DNA of 22,605 bases from positions 1-22,605 of the IMG/VR virus record IMGVR_UViG_3300035158_000089; one strand, 5' to 3'. A program made the translations under genes and the position numbers. Below the pieces are notes generated by a model. It had not been told where the DNA came from and did not search any database. It was given only the letters and a program-made list of their open reading frames with translations. Shown piece after piece: positions 1 to 7,912 of the stretch. The DNA is from a virus. Position 1 is the first letter of the stretch; every line of letters starts with the position of its first letter.

Positions 1-1001
1 ATCTCACAGCTCGTCTCGCAGCCCATCTCACAGCTCGTCTCGCAGACACTCTCACAGCCAGTCTCGCAGCCCATCTCACAGCTCGTCTCGCAGCCCGTCT
101 CGCAGCTCGTCTCGCAGCCCATCTCACAGCTCGTCTCGCAGCCTCCCGTCTGGCACCCGCCCGTCTGACAAGAGACGGTCTGGCAGGACGTGAGCTCACA
201 GCCGATCTGACAATCGGTCGTGCAGCCGATCTCGCAGCCAGTCAGACAGCCCGCTGTGGCCTGACAGGAGGTCTGACAGAGGGTCTGGCATGGACCTTGG
301 CAGGTGGTCTCGCAGAAGTCGCAGGCCTCATCGCCCGTCTGGCAGACGGTCGTGCATCGGACCGTGCAGCCCGTCGCGCAGGCGTCCTGACAGCCTCCCG
401 TGCAGTCGTTCTCACAGCCAGTGATCTCGCAGCCGGTGATGCAGCCAGCCGTGCAGCCGTAGGCGCAGTAGTTGGTGCATCCCCCGGTCGTGCAGCCTCC
501 CACGGTGCAGCCAGCGGTCGTGCAGCCCCCTGAGACGCAGCTACCTGAGGTGCAGGAGCCCTGTGTGCAAGCCGACGTGCAGGAGCCCTCGGTGCATTGA
601 TTCGTGCAGCCTGAGCTCTGGCAGCTCACGGCCTCACAGAAGGGGCAGGAGGTCTCGTCAGCGGCGACGGTGCAGCCCCCGGTCTGGCATCCCCCGGTCT
701 GGCACCCTGTCTGGCAGGATCGGCCCTCACAGCCGGTCTCACAGCCAGCCTGACAGGCAGTCGTGCAGTCCTCCGTGCAGCCCGAGGTGCAGGAGCCCTC
801 GCAGCCCACCTGACAGCCACCCCCGAGCTGGCAACCTGCCGTGCAGTTGAGCTCACAGCCGTTGACGCACACGAGCTCACAGAGACCCTGACAGTCGGTC
901 TCACAGGCATACTCGCAGGCACTCTCACAGCCAGTCTGGCAGACCCACTCACAGGCCGTCTCACAGCCCGTCTCGCAGCCCATCTCACAGGTCGTGGAGC
1001 A
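1..1001 (-). repeat. Coding tandem-repeat tract of 12-15 bp units (Cys tetrapeptide repeats)
   Basis: This is the DNA encoding the Cys tail of the hub-like protein. The unit is basically TGY-GAG/CAG/ACG-N3-GGC/AGC, 12 bp long, with some 15-bp units (CQTGG type). Units are diverged from about 150 to 1000 and nearly identical from 1 to 150. The plus strand shows endless cagctcgtctcgcag-like strings. It continues past the left edge, so its total length is unknown. Confidence 0.9.
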
Positions 1002-3122
1002 TCCGGCCCATCGGGGAAGCTCCAGCTCCAGCTCGACGATGTCGGGCTCAGGGGGGTCCCCAGCCCCTAGAATCCGGCGCTGGCTCCGGATCAGGGCAGG
1101 CTGGTCAGCAGTAAAGAAGGTCGTCCAGTCGAGCGCCAGCGTGTCCTGCCTCTCCAACTCCATGATGTCGAGGTGGGCCTGCAGCTTGACGATCTCACGA
1201 GGGAAGGCCAGACGCTGCAGCCAGAAAGCCATCACAGCCGCTACCGGACGCCTGCTCTGGTAGCACCAGAAGCTGATCCTCGCAGCCCGCCTACCATAGG
1301 TGGTCTGTGAGGTCGTCTCGACGCCCTTGAGCTGCTTGGGCCTCCGATCCTTCTCGATCCCGGCCTCCTCCCACGTCGCCAGAATCTCGTTGGTGACCTT
1401 GTCCCGGTCGCTCTCCTCGATGTCGAGCTCGTCTTCGGTGATCTGACTGTTGTCCAGCGTGTACCCTGACGCCGTGATCTTGTTGCGGAGGACGCACCAC
1501 CGGACCTTGTCACGGCTCCAGTCGAGCACAGAGCGGGCTTGGAAGGCCAGCTCAGCAAAGAACTCGGCAGGATCGACCTCCTTCGTGATGGCGAAGCCCA
1601 TCTTGAGGGCTGCCAGCTCGGTGTCTGCCGCGTCGAAGGAGGGCACGTCGATGTCAGCCGCCGTCAGCGCCAGATCGCGTGTCATCACGGCGTAGACGAT
1701 CTGGGCCGGGAGGTTGATAGGCACACCTCCCCCGTCATCGGGCAGGGACGAGCACCCCGTCAGGCTCACGTAGAGATGGTCGTCCTTGGCGTTCGGCATG
1801 ATGTTCATCAGAGGCCGGTTGAGCGTAATCGTCGTCAGCGTTCGGCCCGAGATCGCCGTCGTGTTGGCCAGATCGACCGTGTAGGCCGTCCTCGGTATCT
1901 CGATCCAGCCCTCCTGCTCGGCGACGGTGACTCCCGTCACGATCAGGTGATTATCGTTGCAGGTGCCCTCCTCACGGGCTGTGCCATCCCCTGATGTGGT
2001 CCCCCAGACCATGACCCTCTCGACCTGCACAGAGGCCATGTCATTGGCCACGTAGACGTATTCCTCGTCGTTGAGGAGCCAGTAGACGGCTGCCCCCGCG
2101 TCATGGAAGTCGGCGACCGAGACGAGGTCGTAGTCATCCCCTGAGGCCGGAACATACCAGTCAGACGCCGTGTCGTCCCAGATACGAGGCCGGAACCAGA
2201 GGACGTTGTTCGCCGCGTCGAAGCCTCGGACCGTCGAGAGGTGCTTCTCGCCGTTCAGGAAGAAGCGGACCTTGCAGCCGTTGTAGCTGTAGGGATTGCC
2301 CCCTAGCTTGTCGTCGATGAGCTGGTAGGGGCTGGCAGACGCTGAAGTCGTCTTCGAGGACCAGAACACCCGCCCTCTCTGAACGATGGTGAACTTGCGC
2401 CCGTTGAAGTAGCCGAGGATGTGCTCTTGGTCGATGAGAACCCAGATGTTCGTGTTCTGGGGGAAATCGCTGCTGTCCTCGACGTAGAAGGAGCCCACAG
2501 AGCCCTCCACGAGCCCCGAATACTTCAGCTCCATGGTCAGGGTAGTCTTGGCCCCATACTTCAGGCTGACGGCCTTGACCCGCTCGACACGACCGTAGAC
2601 CCGAGGGAGCACCCTGCCCTCATCTGACGGGTCCAGATACTCGTAGTCGTCACGGCTCACGCTGAAGGTCAGGGGGTCCGACCAGAGGGTGCTCACGTCG
2701 GTTACGTCGAGCCGTAGAACGGCCTCCCGTTCGTCCCAACGGATCGGGACTGAGACCGTTCCCCTCAGGATCGGCACGATGCTGCTGGCCCCAGTCCCCT
2801 CGAACCACTGATGGACCTTCACCGTGCATCGCTGGACCTCCTCAGTCCTGATCTTGCCGAGGAGGTCCTTGTCGGGGTCCAGCAGCTCAACCTGGATGTC
2901 ACCCACGCCACCCGACCGCTGTGAGCCCCTGAGGTCCACCCGGCCCCACGATCTCACCCGTCCCTCGGCGTCTACGGGGTCCCCACCTGCTATCGTGAGC
3001 TCACGGTCAGCATACCACTTCGTTCCGATGGCCCCGCCCCAACGAACCTCCAGCAGGTTGGCAGGGATGGCCCCCTCAGTCTTGACCTTCTCGGCATTGG
3101 TCTCGGCGCTCAGGATTATCAT
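1..3122 (-). CDS. Hub-like minor tail protein with giant Cys-repeat C-terminal tail (3' end outside window)
   Basis: One frame stays open from ATG 3122 to the left edge, giving more than 1040 residues. The start overlaps the previous stop as ATGA. Residues 1-707 form a mostly beta-rich body. It has a P-R-V-Y-G segment of the kind common in siphovirus tip or hub proteins and sits just after the tape measure and a small tail protein, which is the hub or tail-associated position. From Cys708 (base 1001) composition changes abruptly: 77 Cys fall in about 334 residues, nearly all spaced four or five apart as C-[E/Q/T]-x-[G/S/A]. Two C-x-F-C motifs interrupt the series. The tail is acidic and almost free of Lys. 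The body is ordinary tail protein by position and style; the function of the Cys tail is unknown. Disulfide ladder, metal binding or surface adhesion are all only inference. The C-terminus is not seen. Confidence 0.88.
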   Translation of the reverse strand, partial: MIILSAETNAEKVKTEGAIPANLLEVRWGGAIGTKWYADRELTIAGGDPVDAEGRVRSWGRVDLRGSQRSGGVGDIQVELLDPDKDLLGKIRTEEVQRCTVKVHQWFEGTGASSIVPILRGTVSVPIRWDEREAVLRLDVTDVSTLWSDPLTFSVSRDDYEYLDPSDEGRVLPRVYGRVERVKAVSLKYGAKTTLTMELKYSGLVEGSVGSFYVEDSSDFPQNTNIWVLIDQEHILGYFNGRKFTIVQRGRVFWSSKTTSASASPYQLIDDKLGGNPYSYNGCKVRFFLNGEKHLSTVRGFDAANNVLWFRPRIWDDTASDWYVPASGDDYDLVSVADFHDAGAAVYWLLNDEEYVYVANDMASVQVERVMVWGTTSGDGTAREEGTCNDNHLIVTGVTVAEQEGWIEIPRTAYTVDLANTTAISGRTLTTITLNRPLMNIMPNAKDDHLYVSLTGCSSLPDDGGGVPINLPAQIVYAVMTRDLALTAADIDVPSFDAADTELAALKMGFAITKEVDPAEFFAELAFQARSVLDWSRDKVRWCVLRNKITASGYTLDNSQITEDELDIEESDRDKVTNEILATWEEAGIEKDRRPKQLKGVETTSQTTYGRRAARISFWCYQSRRPVAAVMAFWLQRLAFPREIVKLQAHLDIMELERQDTLALDWTTFFTADQPALIRSQRRILGAGDPPEPDIVELELELPRWAGCSTTCEMGCETGCETACEWVCQTGCESACEYACETDCQGLCELVCVNGCELNCTAGCQLGGGCQVGCEGSCTSGCTEDCTTACQAGCETGCEGRSCQTGCQTGGCQTGGCTVAADETSCPFCEAVSCQSSGCTNQCTEGSCTSACTQGSCTSGSCVSGGCTTAGCTVGGCTTGGCTNYCAYGCTAGCITGCEITGCENDCTGGCQDACATGCTVRCTTVCQTGDEACDFCETTCQGPCQTLCQTSCQATAGCLTGCEIGCTTDCQIGCELTSCQTVSCQTGGCQTGGCETSCEMGCETSCETGCETSCEMGCETGCESVCETSCEMGCETSCE
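7..141. repeat. Near-identical 24-bp tandem repeats
   Basis: The 15-mer cagctcgtctcgcag occurs five times, at 7-21, 31-45, 79-93, 103-117 and 127-141. Spacings are 24, 48, 24 and 24 bp. The full 24-bp unit encodes two tetrapeptides (CETS and CEMG or CETG). Such homogeneity next to diverged copies suggests recent expansion by slippage or unequal recombination. Confidence 0.9.
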
Positions 3123-3562
3123 GCCGCTGCCGTCACCTCCAGCTCAACGCTGACCGACCAGACCGGCTCCTCACGGGTTGTCGTCGGGTAGGCTGTGCCC
3201 GTAGCCCCATCCACTTGGAAGGTGCCCGCTGAGGCCACCTGATCGTCGAGCTGGGTCCACTTGAGCGTGTCATGCAGGAATCGAGCGGTCCACGAGTTGC
3301 CCTCGTGATCCGTGAGCGTGAAGGTGTAGGTCATCCCCTCGGCGCTGTTGTCGAAGAAGTCCTGCAGAGCATCCTTCTCAGCGTCCCTGAGGGCAACGAA
3401 GTCGGCCTCCAGAACGATCCTCGCCGTGCCCTTGGAGTAGACGTAGGGCGTCCCGTCAGCCGCCCGGCTCAGGGCCTGACGTGCGGTCCTATTCTCACGG
3501 TTGGACCGCTGGGGGTTCTGGATGTTGCAGGTCGTGCCGCCCTTCACGAAGCTCCAGCTCAT
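3119..3562 (-). CDS. Small tail protein between tape measure and hub (distal-tail-like by position)
   Basis: A protein of 147 residues starting at ATG 3562, which overlaps the tape-measure stop by one base (TGATG). A strong AGGAGG lies seven bases upstream. An earlier in-frame start is possible but would lie inside the tape-measure gene and lacks this signal. The sequence is beta-rich, with alternating segments such as YTFTLTDHEGNSWTARF, and ends with VWSVSVELEV, which resembles beta-sandwich tail-tip adaptor proteins. Gene order (tape measure, this gene, hub) is where the distal tail protein or its functional equivalent sits in siphoviruses. The role is assigned from position and fold style, not from a diagnostic motif. 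Confidence 0.8.
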   Translation of the reverse strand: MSWSFVKGGTTCNIQNPQRSNRENRTARQALSRAADGTPYVYSKGTARIVLEADFVALRDAEKDALQDFFDNSAEGMTYTFTLTDHEGNSWTARFLHDTLKWTQLDDQVASAGTFQVDGATGTAYPTTTREEPVWSVSVELEVTAAA

Positions 3563-5970
3563 CAGGCAGCCTCCTGCCCCTTGCCGCCCATCTTCTGCTT
3601 CCACCACCTGTCGAGCTGCTGGAGCACGTAGGGCATGACCTTGTCACGGACTGTCTCACGGGTGATGTCACCCTCGACCTTGATGTCGAAACTCGCAGCC
3701 CCACCTCCAGCCGCCCCAGCAGCCCCAGCCTTGGGCTCAGGAGCCCCCTGCTCGGTCGTCGGACCCTCGGGCTCGGCCTTCTCCTGCGTCTCAGGAGCCG
3801 TGGGGGCTGGCATCGTCTGGTCGGAGCCCTCCAATGCCGTGCCCACCTGTGAGGCCAGCTCAAGGGTCCTACGGAGATTCTCCTCGGCAGTCCCCGTGTT
3901 GATGTTGAGGTCGTATTCCCGCTGGACGAGAGCAGCGAACTCCTCATACATCGTCTTCACGTTCTCTAGCTGCTGCTTCCGGGCCTCCATGAGCCCTTCT
4001 TCAGCCGTCGTCTGCTGCTGGATCGTTTCGAGGATGAACTGCTGGGCAGCCTGCGTCCCACCCATGTCGCCCATCTGCTCGTAGTAGTCCATCGCCTTCT
4101 CAGCCAGATCGAGGGCGTCGTCGAAGTCACCCGCCTCTCGGGCACTCCTCGCGGTCCCTGCGATCTGCTGAGCGAACATCCGCTTCTCAGCCTCAGCCTG
4201 CTGCCTGATGGCGTCTGCCCGTCTCTTGTAGCCCGCCTCGATGGCCCCAGCCCGGCCCTCGATGCTCTGTCGCCTCTGCTCCTCCTGCAGATACTTGCGC
4301 CGCTGCTCAGGAGACATGCCCCGGAGCCTGTGCTCCCTCTCAGCCTGTGCTCTGAAGGCGTCTGCAGCCCTACGGCCCTGCTCCTCCAGACCACTGGCAG
4401 CCTCGGACATCTGCGACTGACGGAACCCAAAAGCCTTCTCGGCGAAGCCCCGCTCAGCCTCTATCGTCGCCTTCTTGAGGTCCCTGATCTTGTTCTCGTG
4501 GTCCTCGACAGCCCGCTCGACCTCACGCAGGAGGTCCTTGCAGACGCTGGCTGCCCGCCGCTTCTCCTCGATCTCCTCCTTGACCCGCTCCTTGACCTCA
4601 CGGACCTGCGTCTTGTAGCTCTCAGCCGTGTCGGCCTCGATCTCAGCGTAGTAACGCTTGAAGGCCTCAGACTGCTCATCGAGGGTCTTCTCGACCTCAA
4701 GCTGAGCCTCCCTGAGGAGCTGACGCTCCTTCTCAGCCTCCTCCTCAGCGAGAAGACGGGCCTCCTCCGCAGCCATCTCCTCCCGCCTCTTTTCCTCCTT
4801 CATGGCTGCCAGCCTGGCCATCGAGCGACGATTCGCCTCGTTGATCCAGCGGGCATACTGGCCCTCCTCAGTCCCAGCCTTAGCCTTCCAAGCTTCTCCC
4901 AGATTGGCCCAGAAACCCTTGACATGCTCGTTAGCCAAGTCCTCGTCGCCGAGGGTCAACGACGTACCCATCGCGGCAATGGCGTGGAGGTTGGCCTTGA
5001 CCGTGAGATCCATCGAACGGAGGAAGCCTACGAGCTTCTCGCCGGACATCTGCGCCCTCTGATTGGCCGCTTCCATCTCAGCGATCATCTCGGGGTAGGC
5101 CTCCCGGAGAATCTCCAGCTCCTTGCGGGACAGCTCCAGAGAGGTCGTCCAGTCTTGGAAGCCCTTCGTGAGCCCCGACAGGAACCCCTTGGCCTTCGGG
5201 CTCTCGGAGACGATCCGGCCCATCTCCTCCCTCAGACCCTTCCATGAGCCCGACAGCTTGCGGATCACGTTGACCCACGAGCCGCCTGTGCGGGCGAGGT
5301 CACCCTGAGCGTCCTTCGTGGACTGCATGATGATGTTGATCCGGGCCTGCACCTTCTCTTGGGCTGTGAGCTCGTCATAGCTCTTTTCCAGCCCCATGTT
5401 CCATGCCTCCTGCGTGATCTTGTTCTCGTCGATCACGATGCCGTATTTCAGGAGAGCACGGTGCATCCCGACGATGCCCGAGGTGATGGCCGACATCGCC
5501 TCCTCGGGAGCCTGATCCTTGAAGGACCCGAGGTCGACGGCCAACTGAGCGATCTCACGGCTCGTCCCGGCAGCCTCCCCCCTCATATAGCCGAGGGGAA
5601 CGAGGGTGTCCTGTATCTGGGCCAGCCAGTCCTCCCACTGGCTCCGAGCATAGCCCAGCGAGGTCATGTGGTCGGTGATCCAGAGGTCGGTCTCGGCGGT
5701 CCACGCCCGGAAGGTCGACGTGAAGCGGTTGCGGGTCTCCTCGGCCTTGCCAGCAGCGTCTGCCGTAGCCTTGACGGCCATGAACATGGCCCGGCCCAGA
5801 GCGATGGCTGCAGCGGCCACCGCCATCAGGGCCAGCTTCGACTGAGCGAAGGCAGCAGCGGACTCCTTGCCCGCCCGCTTAGACTCCCTCCGGACCTCGT
5901 TCATGCCCTGCTTGAACTTCCGCACGTCGGCAGAGACGAGAGCCCTGAGCTCAGATGCTACAGTCGCCAT
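3562..5970 (-). CDS. Tape measure protein
   Basis: An 802-residue protein that should span the tail lumen and set tail length. The N-terminus (MATVASELRALVSADVRKF) and a hydrophobic stretch near residues 45-68 are typical of tape measures. Residues about 100-270 resemble the conserved N-terminal tape-measure region. About 390-700 is long, charged, Ala/Glu/Arg-rich coiled coil, followed by a Pro/Gly/Ala-rich linker and a short C-terminal domain. With the usual 0.15 nm per residue, the tail would be about 120 nm. It starts at ATG 5970 behind GAGGAGG and overlaps the upstream chaperone by 13 bp. No lysozyme or peptidase domain is evident. The family call is based on length, architecture and position after the chaperone pair. 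Confidence 0.92.
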   Translation of the reverse strand: MATVASELRALVSADVRKFKQGMNEVRRESKRAGKESAAAFAQSKLALMAVAAAAIALGRAMFMAVKATADAAGKAEETRNRFTSTFRAWTAETDLWITDHMTSLGYARSQWEDWLAQIQDTLVPLGYMRGEAAGTSREIAQLAVDLGSFKDQAPEEAMSAITSGIVGMHRALLKYGIVIDENKITQEAWNMGLEKSYDELTAQEKVQARINIIMQSTKDAQGDLARTGGSWVNVIRKLSGSWKGLREEMGRIVSESPKAKGFLSGLTKGFQDWTTSLELSRKELEILREAYPEMIAEMEAANQRAQMSGEKLVGFLRSMDLTVKANLHAIAAMGTSLTLGDEDLANEHVKGFWANLGEAWKAKAGTEEGQYARWINEANRRSMARLAAMKEEKRREEMAAEEARLLAEEEAEKERQLLREAQLEVEKTLDEQSEAFKRYYAEIEADTAESYKTQVREVKERVKEEIEEKRRAASVCKDLLREVERAVEDHENKIRDLKKATIEAERGFAEKAFGFRQSQMSEAASGLEEQGRRAADAFRAQAEREHRLRGMSPEQRRKYLQEEQRRQSIEGRAGAIEAGYKRRADAIRQQAEAEKRMFAQQIAGTARSAREAGDFDDALDLAEKAMDYYEQMGDMGGTQAAQQFILETIQQQTTAEEGLMEARKQQLENVKTMYEEFAALVQREYDLNINTGTAEENLRRTLELASQVGTALEGSDQTMPAPTAPETQEKAEPEGPTTEQGAPEPKAGAAGAAGGGAASFDIKVEGDITRETVRDKVMPYVLQQLDRWWKQKMGGKGQEAA

Positions 5971-6110
5971 CCACGAGCCTCCTCACGCTGCCTCACCACT
6001 TCGTAAGCCAAGAACAGGTGCTGCTCGTCTTCGGGCAGCCTCTTGAAGTCCTCAGGCCCTGAGAACTTACGGGGCCACCTCTCCGTCGCCCTCCACGTCA
6101 GATACAGCAT
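5958..6110 (-). CDS. Tail assembly chaperone, second (T-like) frame
   Basis: A 50-residue ORF overlapping the end of the first chaperone in the +1 frame and ending 13 bp inside the tape measure gene. ATG 6110 is preceded by GGAG with a six-base spacer, so independent initiation inside the upstream gene is plausible. The same frame is open further upstream, so a +1 (or -2) frameshift fusion is also possible. The product (about WRATERWPRKFSG, then EDFKRLPEDEQHLFLAYE) resembles the T part of tail chaperones, with its Trp-rich start and AYE-type end. It would act with the first chaperone on the tape measure during tail assembly. I saw no convincing slippery heptamer of the lambda -1 type. Confidence 0.65.
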   Translation of the reverse strand: MLYLTWRATERWPRKFSGPEDFKRLPEDEQHLFLAYEVVRQREEARGWRL

Positions 6111-6654
6111 CGTTATCTCCGGATGCTCCTTCGTGCTCGATAACGGAACGAAAGAGCTCCTCGAAGCGTTCCAGCCTTTCGGGATCAATCCCGCTCAGAG
6201 CATTGGAGCACCGGATGATGTCGCCGACTGCTCCCCAGCCAAAGGCCTCTGTGAGCTCCTTCTCCAGCGCCTCGGCGTAGTCCTCATAGTCCTTGGGGAG
6301 GTCGTAGTTCTCGGGGTCTGTGTCCCACGAGATGTCCTCGTCGGCACTGAGAGCCTCCCTGACCATCATCACGGTCTGGAGGCGGTTCACCCTACGCAGC
6401 CGGGCCTGATAGTCCGGGTCTGCATAGTCGTAGGACGGGATCGGCCTGTTGAGGTCGTCGTAGACGATCTTGCGCCGCTTGTCGCGGACGAAGTCGTCGA
6501 ACGGGACGGGCGGCTCGGGCAGGATGTCGTCGAGCCAGTCCGTGAAGCCATAGGGCAGCGCCTGCACGAGGACCACGACCGACTTGCCCGAGGCCGTGAT
6601 CCCGACCGGCAGGTGCTGCGTCTTGCGAACAAGAGCCTCGCCCTTGACCTTCAT
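6067..6654 (-). CDS. Tail assembly chaperone, first (G-like) frame
   Basis: A 195-residue protein starting at ATG 6654 directly behind AGGAGGAGAGC. It is acidic at the C-terminus (repeated Asp/Glu/Gly). Its position between the tail-tube genes and the tape measure is the invariant place of the G/T chaperones. The first part has beta strands (VVVLVQALPYGFTDWL) and a Pro-rich linker, followed by an Asp/Tyr-rich segment and helices. The 3' end overlaps the T-like frame. It is inferred to bind and protect the tape measure until tube polymerisation; it is not part of the mature virion in known systems. Confidence 0.75.
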   Translation of the reverse strand: MKVKGEALVRKTQHLPVGITASGKSVVVLVQALPYGFTDWLDDILPEPPVPFDDFVRDKRRKIVYDDLNRPIPSYDYADPDYQARLRRVNRLQTVMMVREALSADEDISWDTDPENYDLPKDYEDYAEALEKELTEAFGWGAVGDIIRCSNALSGIDPERLERFEELFRSVIEHEGASGDNDAVSDVEGDGEVAP

Positions 6655-6681
6655 GCTCTCCTCCTCAAAGAGATCGTGGGC

Positions 6682-6801
6682 TCAGCGGCGTCTCCTGCGT
6701 CTCGTCCTCGCAGCCTTCCGGGCTCCCCGCTTTCGAGCAGCCCGCTGCTTACGCCACATCTTCGAGCCCTTCTTGTAACGCTTGTTCAGCCCATGACACA
6801 T
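6682..6801 (-). CDS. Very basic 39-residue protein of unknown function
   Basis: A short gene in the gap between the tail tube and the chaperones. ATG 6801 has an excellent ribosome site (GGGAGG, six-base spacer) and the frame ends at TGA 6682. Roughly half of the 39 residues are Lys or Arg, ending with six consecutive Arg. No motif other than the basic composition is visible. It could bind nucleic acid or the acidic tail of the neighbouring chaperone; both are guesses. The support is the ribosome site and snug fit in the operon, not homology. Confidence 0.6.
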   Translation of the reverse strand: MCHGLNKRYKKGSKMWRKQRAARKRGARKAARTRRRRRR

Positions 6802-6821
6802 GAGGCACCTCCCTCAACGTC

Positions 6822-7325
6822 TTAGACCTTGCTGAACGACGGGGCCGTCTCCCAATCGACGAACGTGAAGCGGAGAGTGTTGTATTCGTCTCCCTCCGAG
6901 AACTCCACGCTCTCCGCGTGGAGGTAGGCGAACTCGATGAGCTCGTCACTGTTCGCCGTGATCGGGTCTGCGACGGTGACCTCCATCTCTACGCAGTAGA
7001 CCTCGTTGCCACCACTGGCAGCCGCGAGGGTCCCGGTGTAACCGGCAGCCGTACCAACCTGCATCAGGAACTCGTAGGGCGTGGCATCTGCGTCACCCGC
7101 CTGCTTGATGAACTCCCGGAACTTCAGAGTCATCGAGCCTTCCACAGGGGCCTCGTCCCCCGCCCTGGCGTGCGAGAGAGCCCCACGGTCCATAATGCGA
7201 CGGATGGGGTCCTGAATCGTGAAGCTCAGGTCCCCCTCCTCGCAGGCCAACGTGATGCTCTGGGCACCACCACTGGTCTTCAGGACGATGGTCGCATCCC
7301 GAAGGTTCTTCGTGATCGAGGCCAT
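6822..7325 (-). CDS. Tail tube protein paralogue without Cys tail
   Basis: A 167-residue protein starting at ATG 7325. It is clearly paralogous to the next gene upstream along its whole length. Shared segments include TKNLRDA, ACEEGDLSF, RRIMDRGAL, EGSMTLKFREF and EFSEGDEY-TLRFTF. The beta-strand pattern and position before the chaperones fit a siphovirus major tail (tube) protein. It ends at the point where its paralogue goes on into the Cys repeat, so the tail has been gained by one copy or lost by the other. The two may form a mixed tube, or one may be the major subunit and the other a specialised minor one. It lies about 17 bp after its paralogue. Confidence 0.8.
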   Translation of the reverse strand: MASITKNLRDATIVLKTSGGAQSITLACEEGDLSFTIQDPIRRIMDRGALSHARAGDEAPVEGSMTLKFREFIKQAGDADATPYEFLMQVGTAAGYTGTLAAASGGNEVYCVEMEVTVADPITANSDELIEFAYLHAESVEFSEGDEYNTLRFTFVDWETAPSFSKV

Positions 7326-7342
7326 TCAGAGGCCCTCCTTTC

Positions 7343-7912
7343 CTACTCGGCTGAGGTCTCACAGCCCGTCTGGCAGGCCGTCTGGCAGGACGCCTCACAG
7401 GCGGTCTCGCAGCTCGTCTTGACCACGGTCGGCGTCGTGATCCACGCAACGAAGGTGAACCGGAGCGTGTCATACTCGTCACCCTCAGAGAACTCGATGT
7501 TCTCAGCGTGGAGCTTCGTGAGGGTAATCATCTCGTTGTCGTTGGCCGTGATCGCGTCGTTGATCGTGATGTCCATGTCGACGCAGTAGACCTCGTCCCC
7601 GCCTGAAGCCGAGGCCAACGTCGTGAGCCACGCTGCCGCCTGATCGACCTTCTGGATGGCAGCATAGGGCGTCACAGCCGCTGCCTGATCGTAGAACTCC
7701 CGGAACTTCAGGGTCATGGACCCCTCGATGGGCTGCTCATCACCCGCCCTCAGGTGGGCCAGAGCGCCCCTGTCCATGATCCTGCGGACCGCATCCTGCA
7801 CCGAGAAGGACAGGTCGCCCTCCTCACAGGCCAGAATCACCTTGTTGGGCGGGCTGCTACCGTCCTTGATGACGACCGACGCATCCCGCAGATTCTTCGT
7901 TACTGAGGCCAT
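7343..7912 (-). CDS. Tail tube protein paralogue with C-terminal Cys tail
   Basis: A protein of 189 residues when started at ATG 7912, which overlaps the previous stop as TGATG; a GTG codon directly before it is less likely. Residues 1-165 match the downstream tail-tube paralogue. Residues 166-189 add Cys168, 172, 176, 180 and 184, exactly four apart, within E/Q/T/A/G/S residues. The tube fold is inferred from position and beta pattern. C-terminal extensions of tail-tube proteins are known to project from the tail surface (the lambda gpV C-terminal domain is an example), so the Cys tail is probably exposed. The five-Cys end shares 23 identical bases with the end of the next gene upstream (7362-7384 and 7931-7953). 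Confidence 0.85.
   Translation of the reverse strand: MASVTKNLRDASVVIKDGSSPPNKVILACEEGDLSFSVQDAVRRIMDRGALAHLRAGDEQPIEGSMTLKFREFYDQAAAVTPYAAIQKVDQAAAWLTTLASASGGDEVYCVDMDITINDAITANDNEMITLTKLHAENIEFSEGDEYDTLRFTFVAWITTPTVVKTSCETACEASCQTACQTGCETSAE

Noticed and set aside
563-850. Ser/Arg-rich plus-strand ORF resembling an RS-repeat protein
   Set aside because: It is the reverse reading of the Cys-codon repeats; the minus frame is continuous with a tail protein body of about 700 residues.
1-1001. CRISPR-like or iteron array
   Set aside because: The units are 12-15 bp, contiguous and coding in one frame, with no spacers of constant length.
6067-6130. Lambda-type -1 slippery heptamer for the chaperone fusion
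   Set aside because: No X-XXY-YYZ heptamer in the overlap leads into the T frame, and the frame relation is +1/-2.
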